A stretch of DNA of 64,000 nucleotides, taken from Streptomyces sp. TLI_053 (GTDB taxonomy: Bacteria > Actinomycetota > Actinomycetes > Streptomycetales > Streptomycetaceae). The notes under the pieces were generated by a model. It had not been told where the DNA came from. It did no database searches and worked only from the letters and a program-made list of their open reading frames with translations. Position 1 is the first letter of the stretch, and each line of letters begins with the position of its first letter. A program made the translations under genes and the position numbers. Location: positions 9,513,501 through 9,577,500 of the forward strand of contig NZ_LT629775.1 of the NCBI RefSeq assembly GCF_900105395.1. Direction: 5' to 3'. Shown one piece after another: positions 52,165 to 61,077 of this stretch.

Positions 52165-52628
52165 GGGGCCCACCACGCGTCCTCGTCCTCGGTGACGCGA
52201 AGCTCGACCGCCTGGACCTCGGTCTGGTCGGAGTGCCAAAGCTGCGTGCAACGCACCGAACATGTCGCGGAGGTCGGTGGCGTCGACGGGATCGATCTCC
52301 ATCTGCAGGTGACACGCATCGTCGTCACTGGGGGGGCAGACGCACCGAGAAGGCGAACCCGCGCCCGACCGGTTCGGTGTTCACCACCAGCGGGTTGTTG
52401 CGATCGGAGTCACCGCCGATGAGAACGAGGAGCCCCACGGGGACCGCAGATCGGACAGCATCCGCGCGGGAGGTCCGCGACCTCGGCCCTGGTGAGGTGG
52501 GCGGTGAAGTCGGCCGACAGGGACGAGCACCGGTCGGCGGTGACCCGCCAGCTGTCCTCACCGGCCCGGGCCGGCTCCAGTCACGCTCCACCGCTGCCGA
52601 GGCGTATCCGCGGTGCCTCCATCGTCAT
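52165..52628 (-). pseudogene. Hypothetical gene broken by a nonsense codon and frameshifts
   Basis: A good ribosome site (GGAGGAC) and ATG 52628 begin MTMEAPRIRLGSGGA, then a TGA interrupts. The same frame continues LEPARAGEDSWRVTADRCSS and LSADFTAHLTRAEVADL; a second frame gives LSDLRSPWGSSF; a third gives IGGDSDRNNPLVVNTEPVGR and FAFSVRLP up to a run of seven C (52336-52330). After that the frame shifts again (DDDACHLQMEIDPVDATDLR) and once more near 52240 (HSDQTEVQAVELRVTEDEDA). The pieces clearly come from one protein of about 150 residues. I do not recognise its family. Confidence 0.75.
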
Positions 52629-52649
52629 GTCCTCCGGTTCTCCGATCCG

Positions 52650-54023
52650 TCAAGCCCGATCGGGCTGCCCGCCCACGCCGTACCGCCAGAGGGCGAACAG
52701 CCGGTGGTCGTGCTCGGAGAAGGCATCGACCGGTCCGACGCGCTCGTAGGCCTGCTCGGCCCGCGGGTCGCCACGACGGGCGAGCGCGAAGGCTGCCTCC
52801 AGGCGCAGGTCCTCGTTGTCGTCGTCGAGGAGGGCGAGGAAGGCGTTCAGTACAGGGGTGGTCCGGTCGTCGGAGAGGGCGAGCGACTCGGCGGCGTTGC
52901 GGCGTACTCGGAGGGCGTCGTCCGCGAGCAGCAGGAGCAGGGCGTCCCGGATCGCCGGGGCGAGTGGGTTGTCGGGAGCGAACCGTGGAGCGAACACCTG
53001 GGCCACGGTGGCCCGGACGTCAGGATCGGGATCGCGAACCATGTCGAGCAGTGCGGATTCGGCCGCCGCACTGCGTGCGGTCCGCTCCCGGCTCAGGCAG
53101 AACGCCGCCTCGCGGCGCACGCGCGGGTCCGGATGGTCCGCGTGCCGCAGCCCGATGGCTTCCTGCCCCGGATGATCGCTGTTGTTGTAGGCGCCCAGGA
53201 CGTCGGCCAGCACGTGCCCGTCGGGTTCGTCCCGGGCCCAGGACGCCAGGAAGTCGGCATCGCCGACGACGTCCGATGCGCGGTCGACCGGCACCGACGT
53301 GCCCCGGTGCCACAGAACCGAGGCCAGGAAACGGCGGTGTTTCGGGTCCGGATGGCGACGCAGAGCGGTGAGCTCGGACCAGATGCGTGGTCCCCGACGC
53401 CGGCCCAGACAGTAGCTGGCGAAGTACCAGTTGCTGTCTCCGTCCTCCGCATGGGGGACGGCGCGTGCCATCACCTCGGAAAGGGGCGGCAGCAGGCCGA
53501 ATCGCCACTCCAGGTAGGTGAGGACTGCCCCGTGTCCGGCCCGCGCGGTGAGCCCGCCGAGGGAGATCTCGTCGATCGCGCCGTCGTCGTGGGTGTCGTC
53601 CATCCGGAGTGTGACGGCGGCCCCGGCGGCTCCGGTCCGGCGGCGCAGCTCCTCGACCACGCCGATCTCGTACCAGTGCCGGGCCAGGCCGAGCAGTTGT
53701 CGTCGGGAAGCCTCGGGCACACGGAGCCGAGGGGCATCTCCGAGTACCGCGGCGACCAGTGCGGGAGAGCCGGTGTCGACCGCCCGCAGGAGGGGAGTAC
53801 TGCCGTCCGCGAGCTCACGGTCCGGGTCGGCGCCCCCCTCGACCAGAATCTCTGCGGTGAGGTGGTCGAACCCGGCCGCCGCGGTGCAGAGCAGGGGCAG
53901 GCCGTCGGGGCCCAAGGTGTCCGGCGCCGCGCCCTGCTCCAGACAGGACCGCACGGTGGCGGCGTCCCTTGAAACCACGGCACTGACCAACCGGTCGGTG
54001 AGGTCCGGCGATGGCGCTGTCAA
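52650..54023 (-). CDS. Ankyrin/HEAT-repeat protein
   Basis: 457 residues. The N-terminus has ankyrin-like repeats (AATVRSCLEQGAAPDTLGPD, GLPLLCTAAAGFDHLTAEIL, EGGADPDRELADGSTPLLRA). The second half has HEAT repeats (DPRVRREAAFCLSRERTARS, DALRVRRNAAESLALSDDRT, EDLRLEAAFALARRGDPRAE). Both repeat types bind proteins; no catalytic residues are seen. TTG 54023 follows GGGGGAG and is favoured over a far-upstream start. The broken gene at 52628 lies just 21 bp downstream on the same strand. Confidence 0.8.
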   Translation of the reverse strand: MTAPSPDLTDRLVSAVVSRDAATVRSCLEQGAAPDTLGPDGLPLLCTAAAGFDHLTAEILVEGGADPDRELADGSTPLLRAVDTGSPALVAAVLGDAPRLRVPEASRRQLLGLARHWYEIGVVEELRRRTGAAGAAVTLRMDDTHDDGAIDEISLGGLTARAGHGAVLTYLEWRFGLLPPLSEVMARAVPHAEDGDSNWYFASYCLGRRRGPRIWSELTALRRHPDPKHRRFLASVLWHRGTSVPVDRASDVVGDADFLASWARDEPDGHVLADVLGAYNNSDHPGQEAIGLRHADHPDPRVRREAAFCLSRERTARSAAAESALLDMVRDPDPDVRATVAQVFAPRFAPDNPLAPAIRDALLLLLADDALRVRRNAAESLALSDDRTTPVLNAFLALLDDDNEDLRLEAAFALARRGDPRAEQAYERVGPVDAFSEHDHRLFALWRYGVGGQPDRA

Positions 54024-54177
54024 GACTCCCCCTGATGATGTGTTCGAAGGGATCAACCTACCCGGAACAAGGAGACGACGCCGAGGCCGCCCGATGGCGA
54101 CGAAGTCCGTGACCAGGTGCCGGCCGGCCGGAGCCGGCTCGTCGGCCACCCCCGCGTCGGCCCGCACGCGCGCGGCC

Positions 54178-54780
54178 TCAGATCCACCCTTCCTCCCAGG
54201 CACGGCGTGCCGCTTCGTGGCGGGTACGGACGGCCAGCTTGGTGATGGCGGCGGAGAGGTAGTTGCGGACGGTGCCGGGTGCGAGGTGGTGCTGTTCGGC
54301 GAAAGCGCCGATGGCCTGGCCGTGGTGGACGGCGCGCAGGACGTCGAGTTCGCGCGGGGTCAGCGGGCAGGGGGTCTCGGTGAGGGCGTGGGTGGCGAGG
54401 CGGCGGTCGATGTAGCGGCCGCCGGTGTGGATGTCCCGCAGGATGGCGGCCAGTTCGGCGGCGGGAGTGGTTTTGGGGACGAAGCCCTGGACACCCGCCG
54501 CCAGGGCGCGACGCAGCACGCCGGGACGGGCGTGGCGGGTGACGATGACGGTGCGGACCGGGTGGTGCCTGGTGATGGCCTGGGCTGCGGAGATGCCGTC
54601 GAGGTGGGGCATCTCCAGGTCGAGAAGGGCGATGTCGACCGGGTGACGGGCGGCGGCTTCGACGGCCGCGCGGCCGTCCGGGGCCTGGGCGGTGACGGTC
54701 AGGTCGGGTTCGAGATCGAGGAGTGCGGCGAGGGCGCCGCGGACGAGGTCCTCGTCGTCGGCGAGCAGGATGCGGATCAC
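54178..54780 (-). CDS. DesR-like response regulator
   Basis: 200 residues. Receiver domain with Asp8-Asp9, phospho-acceptor Asp54 (IALLDLEMPHLDG) and lysine in FVPKTTPAAE; LuxR-type helix-turn-helix at the end (LTPRELDVLRAVHHGQAIGA, then APGTVRNYLSAAITKLA). GTG 54780 overlaps the kinase stop by four bases (GTGA). It pairs with the kinase at 54777. Confidence 0.92.
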   Translation of the reverse strand: MIRILLADDEDLVRGALAALLDLEPDLTVTAQAPDGRAAVEAAARHPVDIALLDLEMPHLDGISAAQAITRHHPVRTVIVTRHARPGVLRRALAAGVQGFVPKTTPAAELAAILRDIHTGGRYIDRRLATHALTETPCPLTPRELDVLRAVHHGQAIGAFAEQHHLAPGTVRNYLSAAITKLAVRTRHEAARRAWEEGWI

Positions 54781-55994
54781 GCAGGGGTCTCCCGGGAGGC
54801 GTGGCCGGCCAGTTCGAACTGGCCGCCGGGGTGGGTGGCGATGCGGATGCACCCGCCGATGGCGTGGAAGCGTTCCTGCAGTCCGGCCAGGCCGCTGCCG
54901 GGCTCCGCGGTGCGCGCCGGTGCGCCGTCGTTGCGCAGCAGGAGGCGCGCCCGGCCGGGGGAGGCGGTGACGGTGATACGGCAGTGGCGGGCCCGGCTGT
55001 GGCGCAGGATGTTGGTGACGCCCTCGCGGACCAGGGCGGCGAAGGCCGGCTGGAGCTGGTGCGGGATGTGTGCGGCGTCGCCGTCGACGGTGGTGCGGAT
55101 CCCGGCGGCCTCCAGGACGGCTGCGGCGTTGGCGAGTTCGGTGCTCAGGCTGGCGCGCCGGTAGCCGTGGACCACGGCCCTGGACTCTTCCAGCGCGGCG
55201 CGGGCCAGGTCGGTGATCTCCCTGACCTGTGCACGGGCCTCCTGGTCACTGCGGCCGATCAGCCGTTCGGCGAGTTCGCCCTTGAGCGTGATGACCTGGA
55301 GCCGGTGGCCCTGGAGGTCGTGCAGATCGGCGGCGAACCGCATCCGCTCCTCCGCCACGGCCAGGGTGGCCGTGGTCCCGCGGACGTGTTCGGCCTCCAG
55401 CACCGCCCGCCACAGCCGGGCCAGCACCGACTCCACTCCGGTGATGAACAGCACCATCGCCGCGCCGGTCACCGCCGGGACCCCGGGAAGCAGGTCGGGG
55501 TGGGCCTGGCGCCACTGCGCCACCGTCTCACCCAGGACCGCGCAGACCAGTGCTACCGCCGCCAGCAGCCGCCAGCGCGCCTGCGGGGGCAGGGACAGGG
55601 CCAGCGCCGCCGCCATCGCCCCGGGCACCATGGCCCAGTCGATCGCGGTGTACGGGCGGTCCGCCATGTCGCCCCAGACGGCGATCGCCGCGGCCAGCAG
55701 CAGGACGTTCCACCACCCGCCGACGACGGCCGAGCCGTCCAGTGGGCCCCGGCCCCCGAGGCCACCGGGCACCGCCCGGCGGATCAACCGGGTGTGCTGG
55801 ACGGCGACGGCGACGACCACCGGAGCGGTCAGCGCCCGGCGCGCGGGGCTCAGGTTGAACACGACGTCGTTCGCGGCCAGCAGCAGCCACAGGGGCCCCA
55901 GCGCGAGCAGCGTCCAGGAGGTCAGGCGGCCCAGTCTCCCCAGCTCGAGTCTCCCCGGCTCGAGCGTCCCGGACCCCGGAGGTGAGGTGATCAT
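54777..55994 (-). CDS. DesK-like sensor histidine kinase
   Basis: 405 residues. About five to six membrane helices in residues 25-190, then the DesK-type H-box RFAADLHDLQGHRLQVITLK (His225) and a HATPase with N-box VREGVTNILRHS and G-box GSGLAGLQER. DesK-like kinases often sense membrane state or cell-envelope drugs. ATG 55994; the longer upstream frame is rejected. No ABC transporter, the usual partner, is adjacent. Confidence 0.92.
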   Translation of the reverse strand: MITSPPGSGTLEPGRLELGRLGRLTSWTLLALGPLWLLLAANDVVFNLSPARRALTAPVVVAVAVQHTRLIRRAVPGGLGGRGPLDGSAVVGGWWNVLLLAAAIAVWGDMADRPYTAIDWAMVPGAMAAALALSLPPQARWRLLAAVALVCAVLGETVAQWRQAHPDLLPGVPAVTGAAMVLFITGVESVLARLWRAVLEAEHVRGTTATLAVAEERMRFAADLHDLQGHRLQVITLKGELAERLIGRSDQEARAQVREITDLARAALEESRAVVHGYRRASLSTELANAAAVLEAAGIRTTVDGDAAHIPHQLQPAFAALVREGVTNILRHSRARHCRITVTASPGRARLLLRNDGAPARTAEPGSGLAGLQERFHAIGGCIRIATHPGGQFELAGHASRETPA

Positions 55995-56287
55995 GTCCGG
56001 CCAGCCTAGAGTCCGCCGTCCGCTGTTGTCTGTGGCCGAACCAGCCAAAAGGCCATGACAACTGTCATCGGTCGGCCATGACACCGCCCGCCCGGCCGAT
56101 GGCATCCGCCACTACCGGCGACCCGTGCCCCACGACAAGACTCTCCCTCGTCCGGACCGCTGCGGCATCGCGGTCCCGGCCCGTACTCGTACTCGTACCG
56201 GCAGCCGTACACCGGCAGCCGGCCGCCGGCCGACGCGCTTCCCCGCCCGGCGGTCCGTCACCCCACCGATCCTTCAAGGAGACAGTC
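55995..56287. other. Divergent promoter region, 290 bp
   Basis: This region should contain promoters for the DesK-like kinase and for the secreted protein at 56288. A strong AAGGAGACAG ribosome site lies at its right end. No other element recognised. Confidence 0.4.
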
Positions 56288-57229
56288 ATGCGCTCGACCC
56301 TCAGGCGCCTCGGGCTCGCCCTGGCGCTCGCCGTGACCGGTCTGGGCCTGGTGCCCGGCGGCGCGTCCGCCGACACGCCCGCGACCGTCCTGTTCAACCA
56401 GTACTCGGAGCGCTGTCCGGACGGGCATGCCGAGTCCCAGGACATGCACCCCTGCGCACCGTCCGACAACCCCGGCATGTGGGTGATCAAGCCCGTCGCC
56501 GGCTACCCGGAGCGGTACACGATCACCATCCCCACTCCCGACGGCGACCGCTGTCTCACGCAGTTCGACGGTGTGGTGGGCTCCGGCTGTCGGGTGGGTG
56601 CCACCAGCCAGCAGTGGGAGATCACCCCGTTCCAGGCGGAGCCGCCGCTCTACGGCCTGCTCGGCGTGCGGCTGAAGAACGTGTCGACCTCGGACTGCCT
56701 GGACAACTCGAAGAAGACCTTCGGCGGCTGGAAGCTGGTCATGCGCGGCTGCGACTACGGCAGCTACCAGCAGTGGAACATCTACAGCACCGCCTACCAG
56801 GCCCTGTTCGCGGGTCGGCACGCCGGCATGACCTGGGCCAACCTGGAGCAGCGCGCCGACAACGTGGTGCACGTCGGCTACGACAACTCCACCAACAGCA
56901 ACCCGTACAACGGTGACACCCCGTCGAGTGCCGTGCTGCCCCTGCTGTGCCTCAAGCAGGACGGTCGTCCCGCCCCCGCCGGTGTCCCGACGAGCGGCTT
57001 CCACAGCTGGGCCGGCGGTGAGGTGAAGGCCACCGCGCCGCTGCCCGGCAGCCAGCTCACCAGCCGGGCTGCCGCCGACCAGAAGTGCGCCGGTGCCTTC
57101 GGCGCCGGTTTCCGGATGGCCGAGTTCCACGACGCCTCCGGTTGGGGCCTGTGGGCCAACGGCACCCTGCCCACCAACACCCGCTTCTGGACCGCCATCA
57201 ACGACCAGCCCGCCAACCCCTGGAGCTGA
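56288..57229 (+). CDS. Secreted protein with a ricin-like domain
   Basis: 313 residues. A signal peptide (RRLGLALALAVTGLGLVPGG, cleavage near ASA, residue ~27) is followed by a region with CLTQFDG, SQQWEIT, DCLDNSKK and YQQWNIYS, reminiscent of the QxW repeats of ricin-type lectin domains. The C-terminal ~110 residues (HSWAGGEVKATAPLPGSQLT, FGAGFRMAEFHDASGWGLWA) form a second domain of unknown function seen in secreted Streptomyces proteins. A strong AAGGAG site supports ATG 56288. A terminator follows at once. Confidence 0.75.
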   Translation: MRSTLRRLGLALALAVTGLGLVPGGASADTPATVLFNQYSERCPDGHAESQDMHPCAPSDNPGMWVIKPVAGYPERYTITIPTPDGDRCLTQFDGVVGSGCRVGATSQQWEITPFQAEPPLYGLLGVRLKNVSTSDCLDNSKKTFGGWKLVMRGCDYGSYQQWNIYSTAYQALFAGRHAGMTWANLEQRADNVVHVGYDNSTNSNPYNGDTPSSAVLPLLCLKQDGRPAPAGVPTSGFHSWAGGEVKATAPLPGSQLTSRAAADQKCAGAFGAGFRMAEFHDASGWGLWANGTLPTNTRFWTAINDQPANPWS

Positions 57230-57242
57230 CCGCCGGACCCTC

Positions 57243-57272
57243 CGGGCGGGCGCCGTCCCCGGCGCCCGCCCG
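57243..57272 (+). terminator. Strong hairpin after the secreted protein
   Basis: CGGGCGGGCGCCG (57243-57255) and CGGCGCCCGCCCG (57260-57272) form a perfect 13-bp stem with a 4-base loop, 14 bp after the stop codon. Confidence 0.85.
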
Positions 57273-57600
57273 CAGTCATCGGTGCGGCCGATCGGGTCCC
57301 GATTCGGTGTGTCCGATCGGGCTCCGACCGATGTGGGGGACCGGCAGCTCGCGGTCGGGGGAGGTGGCGGCGCCGGCCGGGCCGGCAGCCTCAACCCGTT
57401 GTCGCAGGTCATGGCCAAGGTGATGCGACCCGTCCCGACACTCGGCTCGGGCGGCGTCAGCAACGCGGGACAGAAGCACAGTTCGTCATGAGTACGTGTC
57501 ACCGCACCACAGGCCCGGCGGACCGCGTCGTAAATATTTTCGAGAATGTCAGCGGTTCGTGCAAGTGTTCTCCCTGATCATCCCATCTGACGGAGAACTC
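57273..57600. other. Promoter region of the 57601 lipoprotein
   Basis: About 330 bp with an AT-rich patch at 57528-57550 that probably contains the lipoprotein promoter. An ACGGAGAAC ribosome site lies just before GTG 57601. No other gene recognised. Confidence 0.45.
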
Positions 57601-58527
57601 GTGAAGATCCGCCGTACCACCCTGACCGCCGCCGCCACGCTGGTGGCCCTGTCCGCCGTGGCCGCCTGCAACGACGGCGTCGACGCCAAGTCCGCTCCGC
57701 CGGCCGTCAGTGCCCCGGCCACTGCCAGTCCCGCCGTGAACGCGAGCGCGAGCGCGAGTGCTTCTCCGAGCCCGTCCGGGACGACGGAGGCCCCGACTCC
57801 GACTGCGACGCCCACCGCGACCGCCACGCCGACGCCGCCCCCCACGCCGACTGCCACTGGCGCGCCGGTCGACGCCACCGGTGCGTTCGACCCCGCGGTG
57901 GCGCTGGCCAACGCGGACCGGACGCCGTACGCCGCTACCGAGACCATGAAGACGACCGCGTCGGCGGACGGCCAGGGCTCCGTGATCACTGCCACCGGCC
58001 GGGTGAACTTCAACACCCCGTCCCGTGAGGGCCGGACCGAGACGAAGATGACGATCACCGGCAGCGACGAGCCGATGTTCTGGCTGGAGGTGGTCAACAC
58101 CGGCAGCGCCGTCTTCATGCGGGACAAGAGCAAGCCGGGCGGCGCCTGGAGCCCGTCGACCACCGCGGACGACACCCGGTCGGACACCATCGGCGACTAC
58201 GTCAAGGCACTCGTCGACGCCGGCCCGGCAGCCCGCAAGGGGATGGAGCAGAAGAACGGCGTCCCGGCCTACCACCTCGGCGCCCGCATGACCGCCGCCC
58301 AGATGAAGACCATCGATCCCAAGGAGTACCAGAAGCTGGTGGACAAGGGCGTCAGCGGGAAGCAGATCGACGTCTGGATCGACCGGGCCGGGCGTGTCCT
58401 GGCGCAGACGCAGTCCATGAAGATCCCCAAGGACGGCACGACCGTCAGCACGGTGATCACGGTGGCCTACACCGACTTCGGCCCTCGCGAGACCTTCCCC
58501 GCGCCCACCACCGCCGCCGCGAGCTGA
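57601..58527 (+). CDS. Secreted lipoprotein with a Ser/Thr/Pro-rich linker
   Basis: 308 residues. The signal ends in a lipobox (LVALSAVAAC, Cys about residue 23). A disordered segment (NASASASASPSPSGTTEA, then repeated TPT-type triplets) leads to a beta-rich domain (ITATGRVNFNTPSREGRTET, MFWLEVVNTGSAVFMRDKSK and KQIDVWIDRAGRVLAQTQSM) that resembles the LppX/LprG-like fold of actinobacterial lipid-binding lipoproteins. That resemblance is by eye. GTG 57601 fits its ribosome site and signal. Confidence 0.82.
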   Translation: MKIRRTTLTAAATLVALSAVAACNDGVDAKSAPPAVSAPATASPAVNASASASASPSPSGTTEAPTPTATPTATATPTPPPTPTATGAPVDATGAFDPAVALANADRTPYAATETMKTTASADGQGSVITATGRVNFNTPSREGRTETKMTITGSDEPMFWLEVVNTGSAVFMRDKSKPGGAWSPSTTADDTRSDTIGDYVKALVDAGPAARKGMEQKNGVPAYHLGARMTAAQMKTIDPKEYQKLVDKGVSGKQIDVWIDRAGRVLAQTQSMKIPKDGTTVSTVITVAYTDFGPRETFPAPTTAAAS

Positions 58528-58555
58528 CCGGCAGCACCCCGCCGCGCCGCCCGCG

Positions 58556-58583
58556 CCGCCCGCCCGCGCATCCGGGCGGGCGG
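58556..58583 (+). terminator. Hairpin after the lipoprotein
   Basis: CCGCCCGCCCG (58556-58566) and CGGGCGGGCGG (58573-58583) form a perfect 11-bp stem with a 6-base loop, 28 bp after the stop codon. Confidence 0.8.
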
Positions 58584-58842
58584 CCGGCCCGGCCGCGCCC
58601 GGCCCCGTCGCACCGGCTGACGCCGCCGCCGCTACGACGTCAACTCCCGGATCCCTGCCCCGGCACGGAGTGCCGGGGCCTACGAACGGCACCTGGGCAC
58701 CCGGGCACCTCGCCGAAGCCGGGCGAGCCGGTGCACGGCGACGTCGGGGTCTTCGGGCGACGGCTACGGGCACCCTGTCCCGGCCGGTGTGCGGTCGATA
58801 TGCTCGCGGTGGAACATCCGTCCGGGTTCGGGGGAGCCACTG

Positions 58843-60336
58843 GTGAGTGTTCAGGGTGAGGGACCACCGGAAGCGGAGCCGCCCAGCACGCCGCCCAGCA
58901 CGCCTCCGGCGCCGCCGGAAGCTGCGCCGCCGGAACCCGCGCCACCGGAACCCGCGCCACCGGGTGCTCCGCCGTCCGCCCCCGCCGCACCGGGCAGCGG
59001 CAAGCAGGTCCTGATCGGCGTTCTGGTCGGGGTGCTGCTGCTGATCGTCGGGGTCCCCGTCGGGTTGCTGACCACGGTGTGGCAGGACGACCTGGGCAAG
59101 GACGACCCGCAGTTCTCCGCCCGCTACGCATTGGGCACCGTCGGCAATCCGACGGTTGTGCCCCAGGCGATGAGCGCACCGGACATCCCGGCCGAAGCGG
59201 GGACCGAGTGCGTGGGCAGTCGGCGCTGGGCGCACGAGCACGGCGGGACGGACATCGGTACCTCGGCGATCGATCTCCAGCTGGTCGGCGCGAAGGACCG
59301 GACCGTGGCGATCCGCAACATCCGGGCCGAACGCATCGGAGCCCCTCGGCCACCGCAGAACGGCACCGTGCTCGGCTGCGTCTCGCAGGGCATCGGGGAA
59401 GTGGGGAAGCTCGGGCTCGACCTCGACTCGGCGGCGCCCGTCGCACTGGTCGGCTACGCCGAAGGGGAGATGTCCTACACGCCGTACTTCCGCGACAGGT
59501 TCCACTACCTCGAGAACCAGAAGCCGGAGGTCTTCAGTGTGACGACGCTGGCCTCCGAGCACAGCTACGACTACGTCATCAAGGTCGACGGGTCCGTCGA
59601 CGGCGAGGACCGGACCTGGACGTTGACCGCCGAGGGCGGCAAGCCCTTCCAGATCTCCGGGGTGCGCGATGAGCGCTCCACCATGCTCACCTTCGGGCTG
59701 CCGACACCACGGACCGACTACCGGAGCGGAGCGCTCCTCGGCGCATCCCGGTGCACCAACGTCTGTCTCGACGACGACCACCAGCAGGTGAAGCAGCCGC
59801 CGGGAATCACCTACCCACCGCCCGCTTCGCCTTCCGCTCCCCGGCGACCGCAGGCGAAGACCCCGCCGCTGACGGTGGCGCCCCGCGACCCCGAGTCGGT
59901 GGCGCTGGCCTGGGCCGTGACCTCCTACAGCTTTGACCACAGTGAGACAGAGGCCGACGTCACCGCGCGCTCGGCCCGCTACCTGACCGCCCAGCTGCGG
60001 GAGAAGCGGCAGCTCTACGCATCGACTTCGCTCACCGGAGGCAGCCCGCAACTCCAGGACCTCCGGGCCCATCACGGCTGGTCCGAGGTGTTCGCCGCGG
60101 ACGTGATGCTGGAGAAGACCGATGACACCGACTCACCGCCGCCGCTGACCCGTCAGAAGGTCAGCCTGGGGGTCCGCCTCCAGTACGACTTCATGGACGA
60201 GAAGGGCTGGAGCGCCGCAGGCGGCGCGACGGCGAAGCCGCTGCTCGCGGAGTACCGGGTGACGATGGAACGCCAGGGAGACGGCACCTATCTGGTGGAT
60301 GCGTACTACGAGGTCGACAGGTCCAGCGGCGGCTGA
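58843..60336 (+). CDS. Membrane-anchored protein with a proline-rich N-terminus
   Basis: 497 residues. A cytoplasmic proline/alanine repeat region (PPEAAPPEPAPPEPAPPG) precedes one membrane helix (VLIGVLVGVLLLIVGVPVGL, about residues 55-78) and a large extracytoplasmic part. A central cysteine-containing domain (TECVGSRRW, GTVLGCVSQG) and a second domain near the end (LAWAVTSYSFDHSETEADVT, TYLVDAYYEVD) are visible but unassigned; the latter has an NTF2-like layout. GTG 58843 has a GGGGGAG site. Confidence 0.78.
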   Translation: MSVQGEGPPEAEPPSTPPSTPPAPPEAAPPEPAPPEPAPPGAPPSAPAAPGSGKQVLIGVLVGVLLLIVGVPVGLLTTVWQDDLGKDDPQFSARYALGTVGNPTVVPQAMSAPDIPAEAGTECVGSRRWAHEHGGTDIGTSAIDLQLVGAKDRTVAIRNIRAERIGAPRPPQNGTVLGCVSQGIGEVGKLGLDLDSAAPVALVGYAEGEMSYTPYFRDRFHYLENQKPEVFSVTTLASEHSYDYVIKVDGSVDGEDRTWTLTAEGGKPFQISGVRDERSTMLTFGLPTPRTDYRSGALLGASRCTNVCLDDDHQQVKQPPGITYPPPASPSAPRRPQAKTPPLTVAPRDPESVALAWAVTSYSFDHSETEADVTARSARYLTAQLREKRQLYASTSLTGGSPQLQDLRAHHGWSEVFAADVMLEKTDDTDSPPPLTRQKVSLGVRLQYDFMDEKGWSAAGGATAKPLLAEYRVTMERQGDGTYLVDAYYEVDRSSGG

Positions 60337-60624
60337 CCGGTCGACCCGGGCTGCCCCACCGGCCCTCGGCCGGCCGCGCATCCGGAGAGTCACTCGCAAG
60401 TCACGCCTGCGAACCGGTCGTTCGATTTCCCGGGTGTCCATTGAACGGTTCGGTTCGGGGTGTTCGGGGTGTTCGGCGGTCCGGCGGGCCCGAGCACGCG
60501 GCCGGTCCACCCTGCGCGGTGGCGTCGGGCTCAGGTCACCGGGTCCGGGTTGACACGTTTCTTCGTATCGAGAATATTAGATGCGTCCCGGGAGGTCCGG
60601 TCCGGCTCGCGAAAGGGGTGTGCG
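60337..60624. other. Upstream region of the ArsR gene, about 290 bp
   Basis: Contains an AT-rich patch (60563-60590) likely to be the ArsR promoter. No gene or repeat recognised. Confidence 0.4.
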
Positions 60625-60936
60625 GTGGATCCGCTGGCCGTTCACAAGGCGCTCGCCAATCCCGCGCGGGCGGAGTTCCTGCGCTGGCTGAAGACGCCGG
60701 AGCGCTACTGGGACGAGGAGTACTACCTCGAGCGCGGTGTCGGTTTCCACATCGGTGTGTGCGTGACGGAGATCCGGGAGCGTTCCGGGCTGGCCCAGTC
60801 GGTGGTCTCCGGCTACCTGCAGATCCTGCGGGACGCCGGGCTGCTGGTCTCGGAGCGGGTCGGCAAGTGGACGTTCTACCGGCGCAACGAGGAGACGATC
60901 GCCGCATTCGCGGCGTACGTGCGCGACGAGCTCTGA
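60625..60936 (+). CDS. ArsR-family regulator
   Basis: 103 residues, a single winged helix-turn-helix: DPLAVHKALANPARAEFLRW, then IRERSGLAQSVVSGYLQILR (recognition helix) and SERVGKWTFYRRNEETIAAF (wing). A lone cysteine (IGVCVTE) is not enough for the classic metal sites. GTG 60625 follows GAAAGGGG. It lies 141 bp upstream of the DHA1 exporter on the same strand; a 16-bp palindrome in the gap could be its operator, giving a drug-responsive pair. Confidence 0.88.
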   Translation: MDPLAVHKALANPARAEFLRWLKTPERYWDEEYYLERGVGFHIGVCVTEIRERSGLAQSVVSGYLQILRDAGLLVSERVGKWTFYRRNEETIAAFAAYVRDEL

Positions 60937-60993
60937 CTCCTCCGTTCCCGGGTCGGCGCGGGGGAGGGGTGTGCCCTCTTCGCGCGATAATCC

Positions 60994-61009
60994 ATCTAAC
61001 TATCTAGAT
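60994..61009 (+). promoter_or_regulatory. Candidate ArsR operator upstream of the exporter
   Basis: ATCTA (60994-60998) and TAGAT (61005-61009) form a palindrome in an AT-rich patch 69 bp before the exporter start. Its position between the ArsR gene and the exporter fits an operator. Confidence 0.5.
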
Positions 61010-61077
61010 TTGTAGCTCGGTCTGGTGGGGTGGCGGCGCAGCCGTGCCCGCGCACGGCCGGGCCGCGGAAGGCAGTC

